From the NCBI GenBank assembly GCA_012845835.1, contig JABAKD010000022.1:6583542-6647541 (forward strand): a stretch of DNA of 64,000 nt, written 5' to 3'. Numbering within the stretch: position 1 is the stretch's first letter; the number at the start of each line of letters is the position of its first letter. The notes under the pieces are model-generated. The model saw nothing but the letters and a program-made list of their open reading frames with translations, made no database searches and was not told where the DNA came from. The position numbers were made by a program, and so were the translations under genes. Below are positions 10,464 through 25,400 of this stretch, in pieces. Source of the stretch: Undaria pinnatifida. Lineage: Eukaryota; Sar; Phaeophyceae; Laminariales; Alariaceae.

Positions 10464-13400
10464 CTGATACCCTGACTACGTTACCCCACAAGGACACCTC
10501 CGCGTCTTGTCACAGCCACCACCGGACAGGCAAGTACACACGGAGAAGGGGTCGCCGACACAAGGGCGGCGGTAGGACACGGAGAGGTGCACACTACGCA
10601 GCGGAATACGCACAACGACAAATCCCACCATAGCACGTGTTAGATAAATCCCACGATAGCACGCAAGCGCGCTCCCCGTGTGTGGCGCTAACCTTATAGT
10701 ATGAGCGTTAGGTGCAGCGAAATAGTTGCCACCCGGGCTTGCCTGCCTTCCTGTTGCAATCGACAGCACCTCTCTCGAGCATGCACCACCAAGTTGATGC
10801 TGACGAGAAAACCTCCGTAAACTCACCAAATCCTGGTAGGCTTCTTCTTATCAAGTAAACATATCTAAATAGGCGCATTTCCCTTGGGGTTTCCCGTCTC
10901 AGGACTCTTATGAAGCACCTGCCCCAATTGGGAGCAATCACTCGTATACGGGCGTCGTCTTGCCTCGGACCCCCGGCGACGTCGACCTTCAATGCCTCCC
11001 CCCCTTTTGATCAACGGTCAAATGCACGCGCACGAGCTGCTCGCGCGACATATTTCCCGGGGGTATTGCTACGCTACGGGGTGTCGCGCTTGTGGTAAAT
11101 ATGTGTCGACGAATGACAACTATAACACTGTGGACGGAAACGTAAGGACCGTTTAGTTTTTTTCATGTTCATGCCTTGTTTATCCCTCCAGGGTCATGCA
11201 ACTTGAAACAAACACAAGACCCCATCTAACGGTAAAACATTCCTACCTGAACTTTGAAGTACCGAATACGGTCGAGGGTTTGCTCCAACGATAACGGCGA
11301 AAACGCTCGCGAATGCTGCCAAGTTCAGCAACAATGCTAAGTCAACCAGGGTTTTCAGCGGGTCGGATCGGATCATGGTTACCCGGCCCGATCCATGGTA
11401 TTTGGAAATCTCTTGACCCGAAGGAACTCAACCCCGTGGTGTTTCAATCATCCCATTAACCCTACCTGACTCGACCAGCAAAACTTTGAAAGCCTCCTGG
11501 CCCTACCCACGGGCCGGGTCACGATCCGTGAAAAGCCTGGAAGTAACTGAAGTGGGCGGGCGATACCACGGGCTTCCGCACCATCCTTCCCCGCACCAGG
11601 AGCATTCACAGCTGCTGTACGTAGCTACACCTAGCTGAATAGTGGCAAAGCGGCGCGCCAAGACTGTCTTGCGTGGCGGTTGTTAGCCGGCGGAACGGCT
11701 AAACCTACGCCGCGTTGTGGCAACCGGGTTAACTTGACACGCAACGGAGGCGTCAAAGTGAGGTGGGCTTATTAACCTGTAGAATTTACCCATCCGCAGG
11801 AAGGTCAGAATCAAAAATGAACCGGAAGGGTAAGGTTTCTGTAAGAATCAGGAAAACACGTTGCTTTGGTGTCATAATTGTTTTGCTTGAGCATAGTGTT
11901 ACCCCACTCCCTGTCTAGGTGTCGGAAATGTGGTTTCGGGAGCTTTTGTTCGGATACCCCCGGTGACGGCGTTCATTTGCCATTTCAGAAGCAGCCGCTG
12001 TCACCACCGCCGCCGCCGCCGCCACCGATCGCGCAACCAACTAAAAAAACGAGTAACCGTCAACACCAACCAACTACCAGATCAAAAAACCGATCAACCG
12101 ATCGATCAACCAAGAAGTCAACCAACCGACCAACCAACCGGTCAACCAAGCAGTCAAACAACCAACAAAACTGACCTAGCTACCAACGATATCACCTCCG
12201 TTTGGGGAGGCAACGTTAGAAATGGCAGCGATGCGCACGCACCGACTACCCGCGCCCTCTAATAAAAAAGCAGACCCCAAAGAATCAAGAACAGACACAC
12301 GTGTAACGGGTAACCTTGTTTTTGTCAAAACGTAAAGACCGACGCCTATATCTATATCTCCACTATTGCAGCACGTGACATGATTTTAATAAACTCTTTT
12401 GCAAGACACGGTGTGTCGTGCTCTGTTGTTGGTATACAAAACGCACTTTTGTATGTTTCGTTAAAAGGGTTTCCAACCAAATCGCCTTAACACTAGCAAT
12501 TATCTGCGCTTAACCCTATAGTACTACTGGACAACTATCCCACACTAATTGTAAGTAATGTATTCCCAAAAACTTGTATATCGCTCGAAACGCGATGACG
12601 GAGCCTGTGTGTACCACTGTAGGATAGCGCTTCAAGGCTGTGCGCACGATGGCAGGGTAGGGTAAGGTAGGGGAGGGAGGGGGGGGGGGGGGGCTGGGAG
12701 GGGGGGGGAGAGAGAGAGAAAGTGTGGGGAGCTACAGGAGAGTGCTCATGTGCAGCGCCAAGTTGAATATCGTAAGCACCATTGTCGGCAAGAAGTGGTA
12801 CCATGGGTAATCCCGAATCCTGCATCCAGGTCAGCGGTATCACATGTTGGACGGTAACACATGTTGGCCGGATGACAACATCCGAGAAGGCGGGGGGAAG
12901 AGGGGAGGGGGGCAAGGGATTGGGCGAGCGTGGGGGTAAGGCTTTGCGGGATAATTTCATATTTTTTCATTATGTCCTTCTTTTAATAATCAGTCGCACA
13001 GCATGCGCCGACGATCTCCCTGGGGTTTGGGAGGAGTGCAGTATAAGAGTAATTTGTGTCAACAGCCAAAGCGAGCACCCATTTTCATTTTCATCATCAT
13101 TGTCACCATCATCACCATCACCATCACCATCATCATCATCCTCATCATCTTCATCGTCGTAATCATCCTCATCATTATCATCGTCTTCCTCATCAGCAGC
13201 AGCATCACCATCATCATCGCCATCAACATCATCATCATCACCATAACCATCACCATATCATCATCATTATCATTAGCACCATCAACATCGTCATCATCGT
13301 CATCATCATTGTCATCATCTTTATCACCAACATCACCATCATCATTGTCATCGTCGTCATCATCACCATCATCATCATCATTACCATCATCTCCATCACC

Positions 13401-16400
13401 GTCATCACCACACTCACAATCGTCATAAACCAGTCAGTACCACACCAACGTAATGACACATACATGAGGCAATACCGCGATAATGTACCGCTAGCCGCTA
13501 GTGGTCAGCGTTTATTCGGGAAGTAAGCTTATATCAAGTCTCGTCTTCTGTTTTGTTCGCCAAAAACAATCTGCCGGCGACGCCATGTGTTGACGCATAT
13601 GTTGGCTCTAGACTATTGCTAATAGCAGCTACCACTTTCAGCTTCACGTAGTGGCGTGTTGCCTGGACAGCTCTCCCCCTCGCCCGAAAAAGCAATTTTT
13701 ATAAATAATGGACGCCTAAACCGATGAAACATCCCGTGACCTGGTAGACAAAAAATGAAGGAAAAAAAAAAAAACCCAAAAACAAATGGAACTCCATGGA
13801 TGACGCAAGGATATGGTCAGGGGAGTCACTTTTTTTCCGGATTTTCCTTTGCAGTGGCGCGGAGTCACTCGCGCGAGTGAACCCGTTGTTCCTTTGAGGT
13901 CTCACAAAGCTTTCGTGCTTCTTAACTTTGCAGCATCAGTCCACGATGGAATGGTATGATACACTGCGCCACAAGAATGTCTGAAGTGCGTTGGGCCGTG
14001 ACGTACAGGGCCACTCGTCCGAATGGCTCAAACCCTCGGGGGCAGAAGAAATGGGGGGATACAATGATCGAGTATGATACTACAATAGTATGATACTACA
14101 ATATCGTAGCCTTGGTGGGATATAGGGTAGTTTTGTTTCTCTATTTGGAGATCTCCGTCAGCCAGAAATAGATTGTGCAAAAAGAGGTAATGTACCTCCC
14201 TCCATCGTATAACTTGCCCTTAGTACATGAAAAAGGTTGACCGATTACCCGCGGTCCGAACCAAGCCTAAAAAACAGCCCGAGGCAGGATACGGTCATAG
14301 GCTAACGCAATCGCTCTTTGGTGGAGGTAAACAAGCCTTACCTCCATGCGGCACCCCCAATCGTAAGCAGCGTGGTGGCTGTGGTCCAGAAGAGCATGAG
14401 CTTCACCGACGAGTCGTACGCCTGAGAGGATGACCTGCAACAAAATATTGCCATGCACACACATGCGCGCACGCGCAATTAGTAATCATGTTTTTTTTTG
14501 GGGGGGGTGATAGGAATAAACGCGAAAATCATATTGTTGGGAACAATCGTTGGGAACATCTAGCACCTGCTCTGCGACAAGCCCGCGTTTCCGTATGAAA
14601 CTGGTCGGGTGTCTTGGCTTCAATCCGACCATGGTCCGACTCATCTTTGTACGACGACACAATTCCCGGGAATTTACGTGCGGCCGGATAGGTTAAAATG
14701 TCTCTAATATCCTACCCTGAGAGGTGTGAGCATGACGCAGCATGCTCATGGGCAGAGCTCAATAAGGGGAGGAGGATCAGAACCGTAAGGTTTACGATAC
14801 GATACCTGGAGTCCAGTGCGCGGTCACAGGACGGGCGTCGCTAGCTTCACTAACTCTACACTGGAAGAATACTTTGGGTGCAGCACCGAAGACCTATTGA
14901 CAACCAAGAAACAGAAATACTGACGCAGGCTGGGTTTTTAATTTGGGAGACGTGCTTATACACTAAAGCTCGGTCGGTCCGGGCTTCTTATACTTCTTCA
15001 AATGTCACCATGCCTTTATTATTTTATGCCTACTTCGTGTTGGGTTTCCTGTGGTGTACCTGGAATGTGGTGGGATGTCATGGCATGCTACGCCAGAGCC
15101 CAGCATGGGGAGTTGGTTAAGATTCGTATCTTGCACGATGCGATTCATTATCTGGTGTGATACGTTACCTGGAGGAGGCACCTCCACCGGTGGGGATCCA
15201 TGGAACGGCCGTCTTCATAAGGCGGTCCTTGATCGCGTACAGGTGCGAGAAACTGAGGGAACAAAACAAACCAAAGCGTCGAAAGCGGCAACGTCAAAGA
15301 GAAGAGCATTCGATCAAGAACGTGAACCACGGTAAAGTGGGGTGGTAAACACCTAAAACAGGAACTGCAATTAACGCAGGCAACGCAGTTCACTACAATT
15401 CTAACCCGCGACGTCGAGGGGAAACACGGCAGGGCAGGGCAGGGCAAGCCAGGGTAGTGCAAACAGGTAAATCCAGAGCAGGGCAGGGCAAGCCAGGACT
15501 GGAGATATAAAGTCAAGACCGGGCTGAGCAGGGCAGGGTAGAGTAAGGCCGCAAGCATATATGCGCGACGCTCATGCTTCTCAAGTGAGAGAGCCCTGGC
15601 CGCGTTTTCCATCGTGTTCCTGGGTGAAAGGTTGTTGGCCAGAACACCGTTAGCGCCGCTGCTTGCTGGTATTTTATCTCCACCTCCCCACGTATCGTGC
15701 GTACCACCGTCACGCCCCCTCCGTGTTAGTTTGATGCTATTAATAACTACATGGTTAAACACACCGCATGCTGCCTGAAGTGCTCCGCGCGAAGGGAAGC
15801 ACGCATGCGATACTACCTCGACAGTTCCTCGCGGTGCTAGACACGCGCCATGATGGCTTCAACAGCAGGCAACGGCCACGGTCGGAGGGTACCACCACTC
15901 TCACTACGGAAGGTGGCGCGTGCTACGATATAGGCCCACCAGTCTTTTGCTGAGGTTTCTCAGTTTGGGAGCTTAAGACCTCTCTCAGAAATTGATAGGG
16001 AGAAATAAAAAACGCTGCCGGATGAAAAAATCCCATGGTCACAACGAGAATCGTCCAAAGAAAAATGGCCTATTTCCGACGATTTTGAGTTAAGGAGCCC
16101 CCACATTCAGAAACCGTTTCAGACGAAAACTGATACCTCTGTCGTAGCACGCGTCACGTAGGCCTCTCGCGCGAGTCGCTGTGTACCTCGCACACCTAAG
16201 ACACGTGCTACGACAGAGGTGCACCACTTTTTTTTTTCTGAGTTTCCTTAATTTGGGAGCTTAAGACCTCTCCCAGAAACTGATTTGGAGAAACATAAAA
16301 CTGCTACAAACATACCGGATGAAAACCCCCCATGGTCTAGGTACACAACGAGAATCGTGCAAACAAAATTGGCCTATTTCCGACGATTTTGTGTTAAGGA

Positions 16401-19400
16401 GTGTCTTAAGTCATTCAGAAACAGTTTCAGCCAAAAAGAGGTATACCTCTATCGTAGCACGCGTCCTAACAAAAGCACGGGCACTTATACACCGGGTATA
16501 TTGTTTTGGCGCAGCGTAACAAGCAGCTCCATGGCGGCGGCGCACATCTCGAAACTGACGAGCACGTCGGCCTGAGATTGCAAAGAAATAGGGCAGCCAC
16601 ACGCGCGAGGTCTGAAAGTGATCCCCTCCCTACGGTAGCCTAATTCTGCCCGTATAACCTAAATATATATAATACCTCTGGATGACCTTGACCCTCTGGC
16701 AGCTGAAGTCGTACTTCTGCTTGGCCCAGATTCGCATCGCGATCACCGAGAAAAATATCGAAGGGACTGCGAAGGAGATGTTGAACCACAGCACCGCTCT
16801 TGGCTTGAACCAAATCAGCAACATGCCGGGAAGCGGCCCGGTGAAGATAGCCTGAGACGAGCGAAAGTGTTGAGTTGCGGCTGGGTAATTGGTCATTTGG
16901 TTGGGTAGGTGGCTGGTTGGTTAGTTGGTTGATTGGCTGGTTGGTTGGCTGGTTGATTGATTGATTGGTTGGTTGGTTGGTTGGTTGTTTGGTTGTTTGG
17001 TTGGTTGTTCGGTTGGTTGGTTGGTTGGTTGGTTGGTTGGTTGGTTGGTTGGTTGGTTGGTTGGTTGGTTGGCTGCTTGGTTAGTTCTGGTTGGTTGGTT
17101 GGGTTCTTTGCTCGATTGGGTGAATGATTGGGTGGATGGTTCGTGTTGGGAGGGGGGCGTTGGATGAAAAAACAAAGGGGGAGAGGTACCGGTGTGGATA
17201 CAATGAGAAAAACCTGGAAACGGAACGCAATCCAAAAACTGCAGTGACTCCGTTGAGAAGTCGAGACAACGAGCGCGCTCACAATGGAATTGGCACAACT
17301 CTAACACTATAGCTGGGATGCTATTTCGTTCAGCGAAATGTCACATCGAACGAACGAAAAACCACAGCGACACCATGATTAGATATGCCTTGTTCTGTAA
17401 ACACCGACAAATCAGAACCAGCAGTAGTAAACGAATCCAAGCGACACATGCTACTAATAGTAAACTGACAGTTCGGTAGAGGCGCACCATGTTTTTTTGG
17501 TAGGCTCACAACCCCTTGAGGAGGCCTTTACCCCACCCATAAACTTGTTTCTGAGCAAACGGAAAGCGCAGATCGACGAACAAAACCACGGCCTAGGCAT
17601 ACAAACATATCCTATTGCAAACCATGAATGACATTCACCGGCGAGTTTGGGCTAAGAAGTCCGGTTACTCATAAAATCAATTTGCAGTAAAATGACTACC
17701 CTTGAAGCAGCACGCATCAAGCATCAAAGCCGGCGGACAGCCAGCGCAACAAAACCGACGGACATATTAACCCTACAAGAACGACAACAATACATCACGA
17801 TAATTCCAAGTAATTTGTCCCCAGAACAGCGGGTGCAATCCCGAAAGGGCTGACGCGGCATTGGGGTCACGCGGCCCCCTCGCCCCCCCCCACCTGCTGT
17901 CTAAGTGTGACACCCACCAAACGCACGATCTAACAAACCACTTTAAGCCCCCCCCCGGTTCAGCCCCCCGTCATTATATCTTGTAGCGCGCACTGACCAT
18001 CGCCGTCGCGGAGTAATAAAACATTCCGCTGACGTAGCACAGCTTCTGCATGCGCGTGAGGTTGGACCGCCAGAAGTCTCTGTTACACAGGAGAGTCGTG
18101 CTCCCCATGCACCAGCGGTACTGCTGCATGAAGAACGCTCGGGGCTCGTCCGGGCAGGTCCCCATGGCCATGACCTGTGGGATGTACTTCACCTTCTCGA
18201 CGCAAACGTTAACACACACGCCCGGGAAACGATGATCGACGACACGGTTCGGGGGAGGTGCAGGATGCAGGGACCGGGGGGGGGGGTGCAAGATCAGAGA
18301 AAATGTGAGCGCGCGAGGCAAGAGGTGATACCAAGGGAAATGGTAGGAGGCGAGGGACGGGGAAGCGGGCAAGACCGAAGAGAGTTGAAGTATTCAGTGG
18401 AACGAAGAACCTAGTGTAGCCAGGGGGGGTGGGGGGGGGGGGGGCAGAGGGTCGTATGCATCTCTTATGAAGGATGCATTACCTTCTCGACGCCAAAATC
18501 ATCACGTACGCGGAGCGGCAATGACATACTAGCAAGGTTTTGGTCGGGGAGGAGGGAGAAGGGAGGGGGCGGAGAGGAGACGGATCAGGAAGAGGAGGAA
18601 TTCGTTGGCGGTGGGGTGGGGGCTCATTTGACGCTTGTCTTAGGCACGTGACCGTTGATCACGCGTACGCTCCGAATCAGATCACCATACTCCCGTTATA
18701 GACACCTCCAAGACCTGGTCGCAGTTCTACGTTTTTTTCGTAGTATACGTTATCGTATGTTGCATGTCGTATCCTCTTCCTGTTTCGCATTTTGTGACCA
18801 CCATCTATATATATATCTCGTAGAATAGCGATTGTTTTATCGCTAGTATCTAGTGTACAAAACTGCTCCATGTCCCATTCGCCTATTTTAAGGCAGGTGG
18901 GAGGCAGACAACTTGTCACAGAAGAGAGAGTGAAAGGAGCAAAACAGGAGAGTGATATCATTTTAAGTGATCAATGGCTTTGCCCGAGGCTCTTCACGCC
19001 CCGCACCCTTTTAAAGTCCGACCGACTCTCGACCATGATGGGCGCCACGTCATGTAGTATGCATAGAACTACGCGCTGGCATTTTTCGGATCCCTTCGGA
19101 GCAATCATTGCAACACCCCTTCGGCACACAGCATGAACCGCTGCAAAAACATAGACAGCTCACACACCTCACGTACCCGTATTATGCATGTATGGCGGAG
19201 AAAGGGGTGGGACCACGTGACATAGGGGGAGTGGCAGTCGCGCTACACGCGCACAACCCTCTTGGCCCAAACATTCACCACGTCGCGTCTGCATTGCGCG
19301 TTTGCACACCGCGTGCATTCTCTTGAAATCCTCGATACCGATGGCGCCACCATCGACCATGACGATGCACACACACCACTCTCTTGTCCGCCTTGCGTAT

Positions 19401-22400
19401 TGGTACACCGCATATTTATGGAAATCCACGCAGGGAGAGGACGCCACCGCTTAAACTTGGTAGTTCAAAACTTGAGCTCGCTTGAGATGCCCGGAAAACA
19501 GCCAATTATTTTATACCCTACCCATACACTAAAACCTATACACCATGCCCCATTCAAAAATAAGAAGTTAAGAGTAAGACCGAGGCTCGGGCAGAAACAT
19601 ACATTCCTTTAACAGAGAGTTTCGGAAAAAAAACTGGAAAGCAAAGTGAAAACGCTCATCATGCTCACCAGGGGCGGTTGCTCATGGTCGGGGCGTGCTT
19701 CCAGGATTTTTTAATTTGAAAATATGAGAAACAAAACAATACTCAGGGCTCTTCGCCGTGCTCTATGGTCTGCAGAGAGCTCAAAACGTAAGACCTGCGC
19801 TTGATATGCAACAAGCTTCGAGCTTCCTGCCGGTCTACCACACACGGCGCTCCACCACCTTTCGCCGCGACCTACTCCCTCCGCCTCTAACCCAATGTCA
19901 CAATGGCTAGGTGTCGTCGCCGTCCTCCTTGCCGTCACCCAGCTCGAGGTTGCGTTGCTTGCTTAGCTATTGCGTTGCGTTGCGTTGGGAACACAACAAC
20001 AGCATCCACTTCCCCTCCTCTCATCATGTATCCTGCCTAGATTGAACCTGTTGTGCGGCTTTTGCCGCCACAGCAGTATATCACCAAGCGACGACTGGTC
20101 GGGAGAGTTGACAAGCTCTGGTACTCTACGTTTTGGCACCGAGTGAGCGTCCACCCCGGCAGCCTTCCTCGCTGTTACCCAGCTTGAGAGGCTGCTTGTC
20201 ATACCTGTTTCTCTCCTACTCGTACGAGTCCTAAAACATATCTCCTTGCTGAGATTGATCGTGGAACACTGCTACTGATTTCATCCGCACAGCGTCACGG
20301 AATCACTCCTGGTTCGAGGAGATGGCAGGCCCTACCATGATACGCATTGGCGGCGAGTCAGCGTTCGTTTTTGAAGTGGTGCAGGCAACCTAATACTACC
20401 TTGTATGCTCTGTTCCTTGACCATAACCGATAGGAGTTTGTTGCTCAGGGTTGGGAGCTAGTTTAGAGCATTCCTCCTGAGCAAGCATGTTGCTCAGGTG
20501 TTGTTTTAGCCGTCAAGGTCTTTTTATGCGGCTGAAGTTCGACAAACCCTTCGCAACGCTACCCCTGACCATTTCATTTTTTCACTTTTCTTTTTCCGAA
20601 ACTCACCAATAAGTGATGGCGCCATCTGTATGTAGTCGTCGTGCACTGTTGTTATGCACGAAACAACGGCTTTTTCGACTGTTGAAACTTAGACCTTAAA
20701 ACAATCGGGAACATATTACATGTATTAAATATTTGCCTTTTACATGGTATTTTACATGTAGTCTTGTAGTCATGCAGTCTACATGATGTGGCGCCCGTGG
20801 CTGATATCCGGTCATAATTCGAAAGGATGCGGGGCGTGAAAAGCCACGGGCAAAGCCGGTCTGCATGATGGATGGTATATTTTCCGACAAAAAGCGGTGT
20901 GGGCCACGTCAAAAAGCGGCGACGGTTGAGCTGCAAGGACTCGGTACGATGTACCGCAAGGGGTTGGTGTCAAAAACTGGTTCGAGGCTGAGTTGACCAA
21001 TCAGCGTCGCGGATCGGTGCCAAACATCTAGGTGCATTCTTCTGTACCGCACGGTGGCGCGGAATGGTTGCGGTATACCGCTTCCTGCCGTCTGTATACC
21101 GCTTCCTGCCGTCTGCCTAAAAAAAATGTCTATTTCCGACGGTTTTGGGTTAAGGAGCCCGCCGTTGCTCAGAAACCGTTCCAGACGAAAAGTGCTACCT
21201 CTATCGTAGCACGCGTCTCCTGCGCGACCAGCAAACGGACACACATCAGGACATCGATGTGATTGGAAATAAAAAGTATATATTCAGGCTAAAAAAAAAG
21301 CACACGGAAGGGCAGCTTGTCAGCGGGCCAGCGCGACAGCGTGCTCTTGCGCCCGCGCAATCGTGCACCGTGAATAGCACGCACACGTACCTTGTACCCG
21401 AGCCGTGTGCAGTTGAAGCCGGTGTGCACGTCTTCCGAGTAGCCGATCGCCGCGGTTCCACCAAACGGGGCGAGAGCCGCCCTGCGGTACACGCCGCACG
21501 TGCCCACGCAGATGGCCGCGTCAAACTTGTCCCGGTTCACCTTTCACGGAGAGAGAAGCCGCGTGACCGACAGGGAAGATGATGTAAGCATGAATTCAAA
21601 GAAGGAAGAAATTACGTCTCATATTCGGCGAAAACCACGACATTGTCGCTGTGATACCACACGACTAGACCCAAAAGCAGCAAGACAGGAAAGGAAGGTG
21701 GCAGCAGCACGACCACAATAGAAGCGCGGAGTGAGTATGTGTGGTATTGTAGGCGCAGAAGAGAGGTAGAGGGGCGGCATCAGAACGGCCACGATAGAAA
21801 CGTGATTTGTGTGTGTTATTGTTGAGGTAGGGCGGTGGCTGGTGGTATGCATGCGCTTGGAAGTGTGTCTCATTCGTGACCGAACGGCACAACTTAATCG
21901 CCCTACAGAGTGTTCCTGAAGCATGTCCGCTACAATACCATCGTTTTAAGATGCACCTGAAACCCACATCCTGATCTGAACCGAAACCGAAATCGAAACC
22001 GATGCTGAAACCGAAACCGAAACCAGACCCAAAGCCCAAACCGGGCTCGAAACCGTAGCCGAAGTCGAAACAAAATTTGAATCAAAACTTTATTGGAAAC
22101 ATAAACCGGAACCGAAGCCGAAATAAAAACAGAACCAGAAACGGAAAATAAAACCAAACGAGAATCAAACGGAAACCGAACAGAAACCAAAACAGATCCC
22201 GAAACCGAAACGGATACCGAAACGACAGCCGAACGGCAACCAACACTGTAGCCCAACCCACGGCCGAAACGCAAAAGAGAAGAAGCACACACGACAACTA
22301 AAACGGGGAACGGAAACGGAAACGGCACCAAAAAAGCAACCAACACCACAGTCAAACCAACACCCAACGGGAAGAAACCGAAACGGAGTCCAAAACGGTA

Positions 22401-25400
22401 CGTTTACGAAATCAAAACCAAACTAGAAACAGAATCCATTACGGAAATGCAAAAGAAAGTTGAACCTGCCATCGAAACGGAAAACCCAACGTTAAGTCAA
22501 AACTAAAACATAATCAGAAACCCAAACCGAAAACGAAACGGCAACCGGAGTCAAAACCGAACGAACATCTAAACAGAAACGAACCGGAAACCGACATAAA
22601 AAAAAAAGAAACAGAAACAGATATAGAAACGGAAACCAAAGCTGAGATGCGAGCAGAAAGTAAACGGAACCCGAAACAGAAACGGAAACAGAAACAGAAA
22701 CCAGAATCGGCAATAGATAACGAAAACAAAATTGAAACCGAAATGCAAATCGAAACGCAAACCGAAACAGAAACTGAAGAGGAAATCGAATAGGAAACAG
22801 AAACGGAAACCAAAACAGAATGGAAACCGAAAATGAAACCCAAGCGAAACCTAATCTCAACCGAATAGGAAACTGAAATGGAAACGGAATCCGAAGCGGA
22901 TATCGAATAGGAAACAGAAATGGAAGCGGAAACGGAAACAGAAACGGAAACTACTACTGAATCATAATCGAAATCGAAACGAAAAATATTCCGCACCTGA
23001 AACCGAAACGGCAACTAATCTTAGACCGAAAACGAAATGGAAACCGCAATCTAGTCGAAACCGAAATCGAAACTGAGACGGGCCCTGAAACGGAAACCGA
23101 AAAATATGCTGATATCAAATTGAAAAAAAAGGAAACCAAAGTCAGAAGCCGAAACGGAAACCTAAATCGAACCCAAAACGGAAAAGGAAATCAAAACGGA
23201 ATCAAACTCGGAACCCACTCCAAAAAGAAAAAGCGGAAACCGCAGCGGAAACGGAAAAAGAAACGGCAAACGAACCTGTAACGGACCCCAAAACGGAATA
23301 AAAAAAGACCCGACACCAAAAGCAAAGCCGAAACCCAAACAGAAACCAAAACGAAATACCGAATCGGTTACTGAAATAGAAACCGAAGTTCACGCCAAAT
23401 TGGGAGCCGAAACGACATCAAAACCGAAGCCGAAACCGAAACGACATCGGAAACCGAAGCCGAACCCGAACATTAACAGAAGTCGACACCGAAGCGGAAT
23501 CCGAAACGGACGCCGAAACGGAAGTCGAAAGGACACCGAAACGGAAATCGAACCAGGAATCGAAACAGAAACGGAAACGGAAACCGAAACTAAAACGGTA
23601 ACGGAAACCGGAACGGAAATCAAAACGAAAACAGAAACAGAAACAGAAACGGATACAGAAACGGGAAACAAATTGAAAGAGACACCGCAAACAAACCGAA
23701 ACATAAACTCGAGCGGAAACAGAAACAAAAACAGTAAATAAGCTCTTAGCGGAACCCGAAACGGAACCAAACCCAACCCCGACACCGAAACAAAAACAAA
23801 AACGGAGCGGACATCAAAACGAAATTTGAATCTGATATCCAAAAATAGAAACCAAAATCACACCCGAAACTGGAACCGAGAGGCGGAATCAAAGCTGAGA
23901 TCGAAACCGACACGGCGTCCAACCAGATCAAAACAGAATAAGAACTATAACCGATATCAACACCGCAACGCACACACCGAAACGGAAACCGAAACGGATA
24001 CCAAAGACCGAAACCGAAACTACAACGGAAACCTAAACATAAACCCAAACGGAAATCGAAACGGAAACCGACACGGAAACCGAAAAAGAAACCGACACAA
24101 AAACCGAGACTCAGTCGGAAACGGAAACTTGAACGAAAACTCAAACCGCGAAACCAAAATAGGAACCAATACGCGAAACCAAACGAAAACAAAAAACGAG
24201 AACGATACGAAAATCAGCCGGAAACCGAGACAGAAACCGAAATGGAAGCCGAAACGGAAACAGGAACGGAAACAGAAACGGAAATCGAAACGGAAACCGA
24301 AACGGAAACCGAAACGGAAAGCGGAACGGAAAGCGAAACGGAAAGAGAAACAGAAACGGAAACGGAAACGGAAACCGAAACGGAAACCGAAACGGAAACC
24401 GACACGGAAGCCAAGACTCCGTCGGAAACGGAAACTTGAACAAAAACCTAAACCGCGTAACAAAAAATGAAAACCGATACGCAAACCCAGACGGGAAAAA
24501 AAACGAGAACGAAACGGAAAACGAGACGGGAATCGAAACGGAAACCGAAACGGAAACCAAAATGGAAACAGAAACGGAAACTGAAACGGAAACCGAAACA
24601 GCAACCAAATTCCGAAACGGGAACCGGAACGGAAACAGAAACGGAAACAGAAACGGAAACCGGAACGAAAACCCAAACTGAAACGGGAACGGAAGCCAAA
24701 CCGGAAACCGAAACAGAAACCGAAACGGAAGCCTAAACGGAAACCGAAACGGGAACCGAAACGGAAAGCGAAACGGACGCCGAAACGGAAGCCGAAACGG
24801 TACCTAAACACCAAAACGGAACCCGAAACGGAAACCGAACGAAACGGAAAGCGAACGGACGGAAACGGACATTGAAAAGGAAACCGAAACTGAACCCGAA
24901 AAGACCATCGAAACGGAGACCGAAAACTGAAACGGACATTGAAACGGAAACCGAAACCGAAACCGAAACCGAAACAGAAACAGAAACGGAACCAGAAACG
25001 GAACCCGAAACAAAAACCGAAACTGAAACCGAAACGGAAACCAAAACGGAAACCCAAACGGAAACAGAAACGCAAACTGAAACGGAAACCAAAACAGAAA
25101 CCGGAAACCGAAACGGAAACCGAACCGGAAACAGAACCGAAAACCGAAACGGAAACAGAAACGGAAACAGAAACGGAAACAGAAACGGAAACAGAAACGG
25201 AAACAGAAACGGAAACAGAAACGGAAACAGAAACGGAAACCGAAACGGAAACCGAAACGGAAACCGAAACCCAAACCGAAACCCAAACCGAAACCCAAAC
25301 CGAAACCCAAACCGAAAAGCAAACTGAAACGCAAACCGAAACGCCAACCGAAACGGAAACCGAAACGCAAACCGAAACGCAAACCGAAACGCAAACCGAA

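Noticed and set aside
10228-10497. Cys-containing minus-strand frame ([13 protein letters not shown]...) as a separate zinc-binding protein
   Set aside because: It is an alternative frame across the proposed last CESA exon; no domain recognised and phase continuity favours the shorter reading. Kept only as an uncertainty.
11194-11376. Minus-strand hydrophobic peptide ([20 protein letters not shown]) as a CESA membrane segment
   Set aside because: Tempting, but its frame does not match the phase left by exon 11; the other frame of the same exon does, and gives a basic tail instead.
13056-13526. His-rich, Met-rich and Ile/Ser-rich open frames
   Set aside because: They are translations of a (CAT)n microsatellite in an intron; multiple frames on both strands are open for the same reason.
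16893-17307. Open frames of Pro-Thr-Asn-Gln repeats, suggestive of an antifreeze- or mucin-like protein
   Set aside because: They are frames of a (TTGG)n tetramer array next to the exon 7 acceptor.
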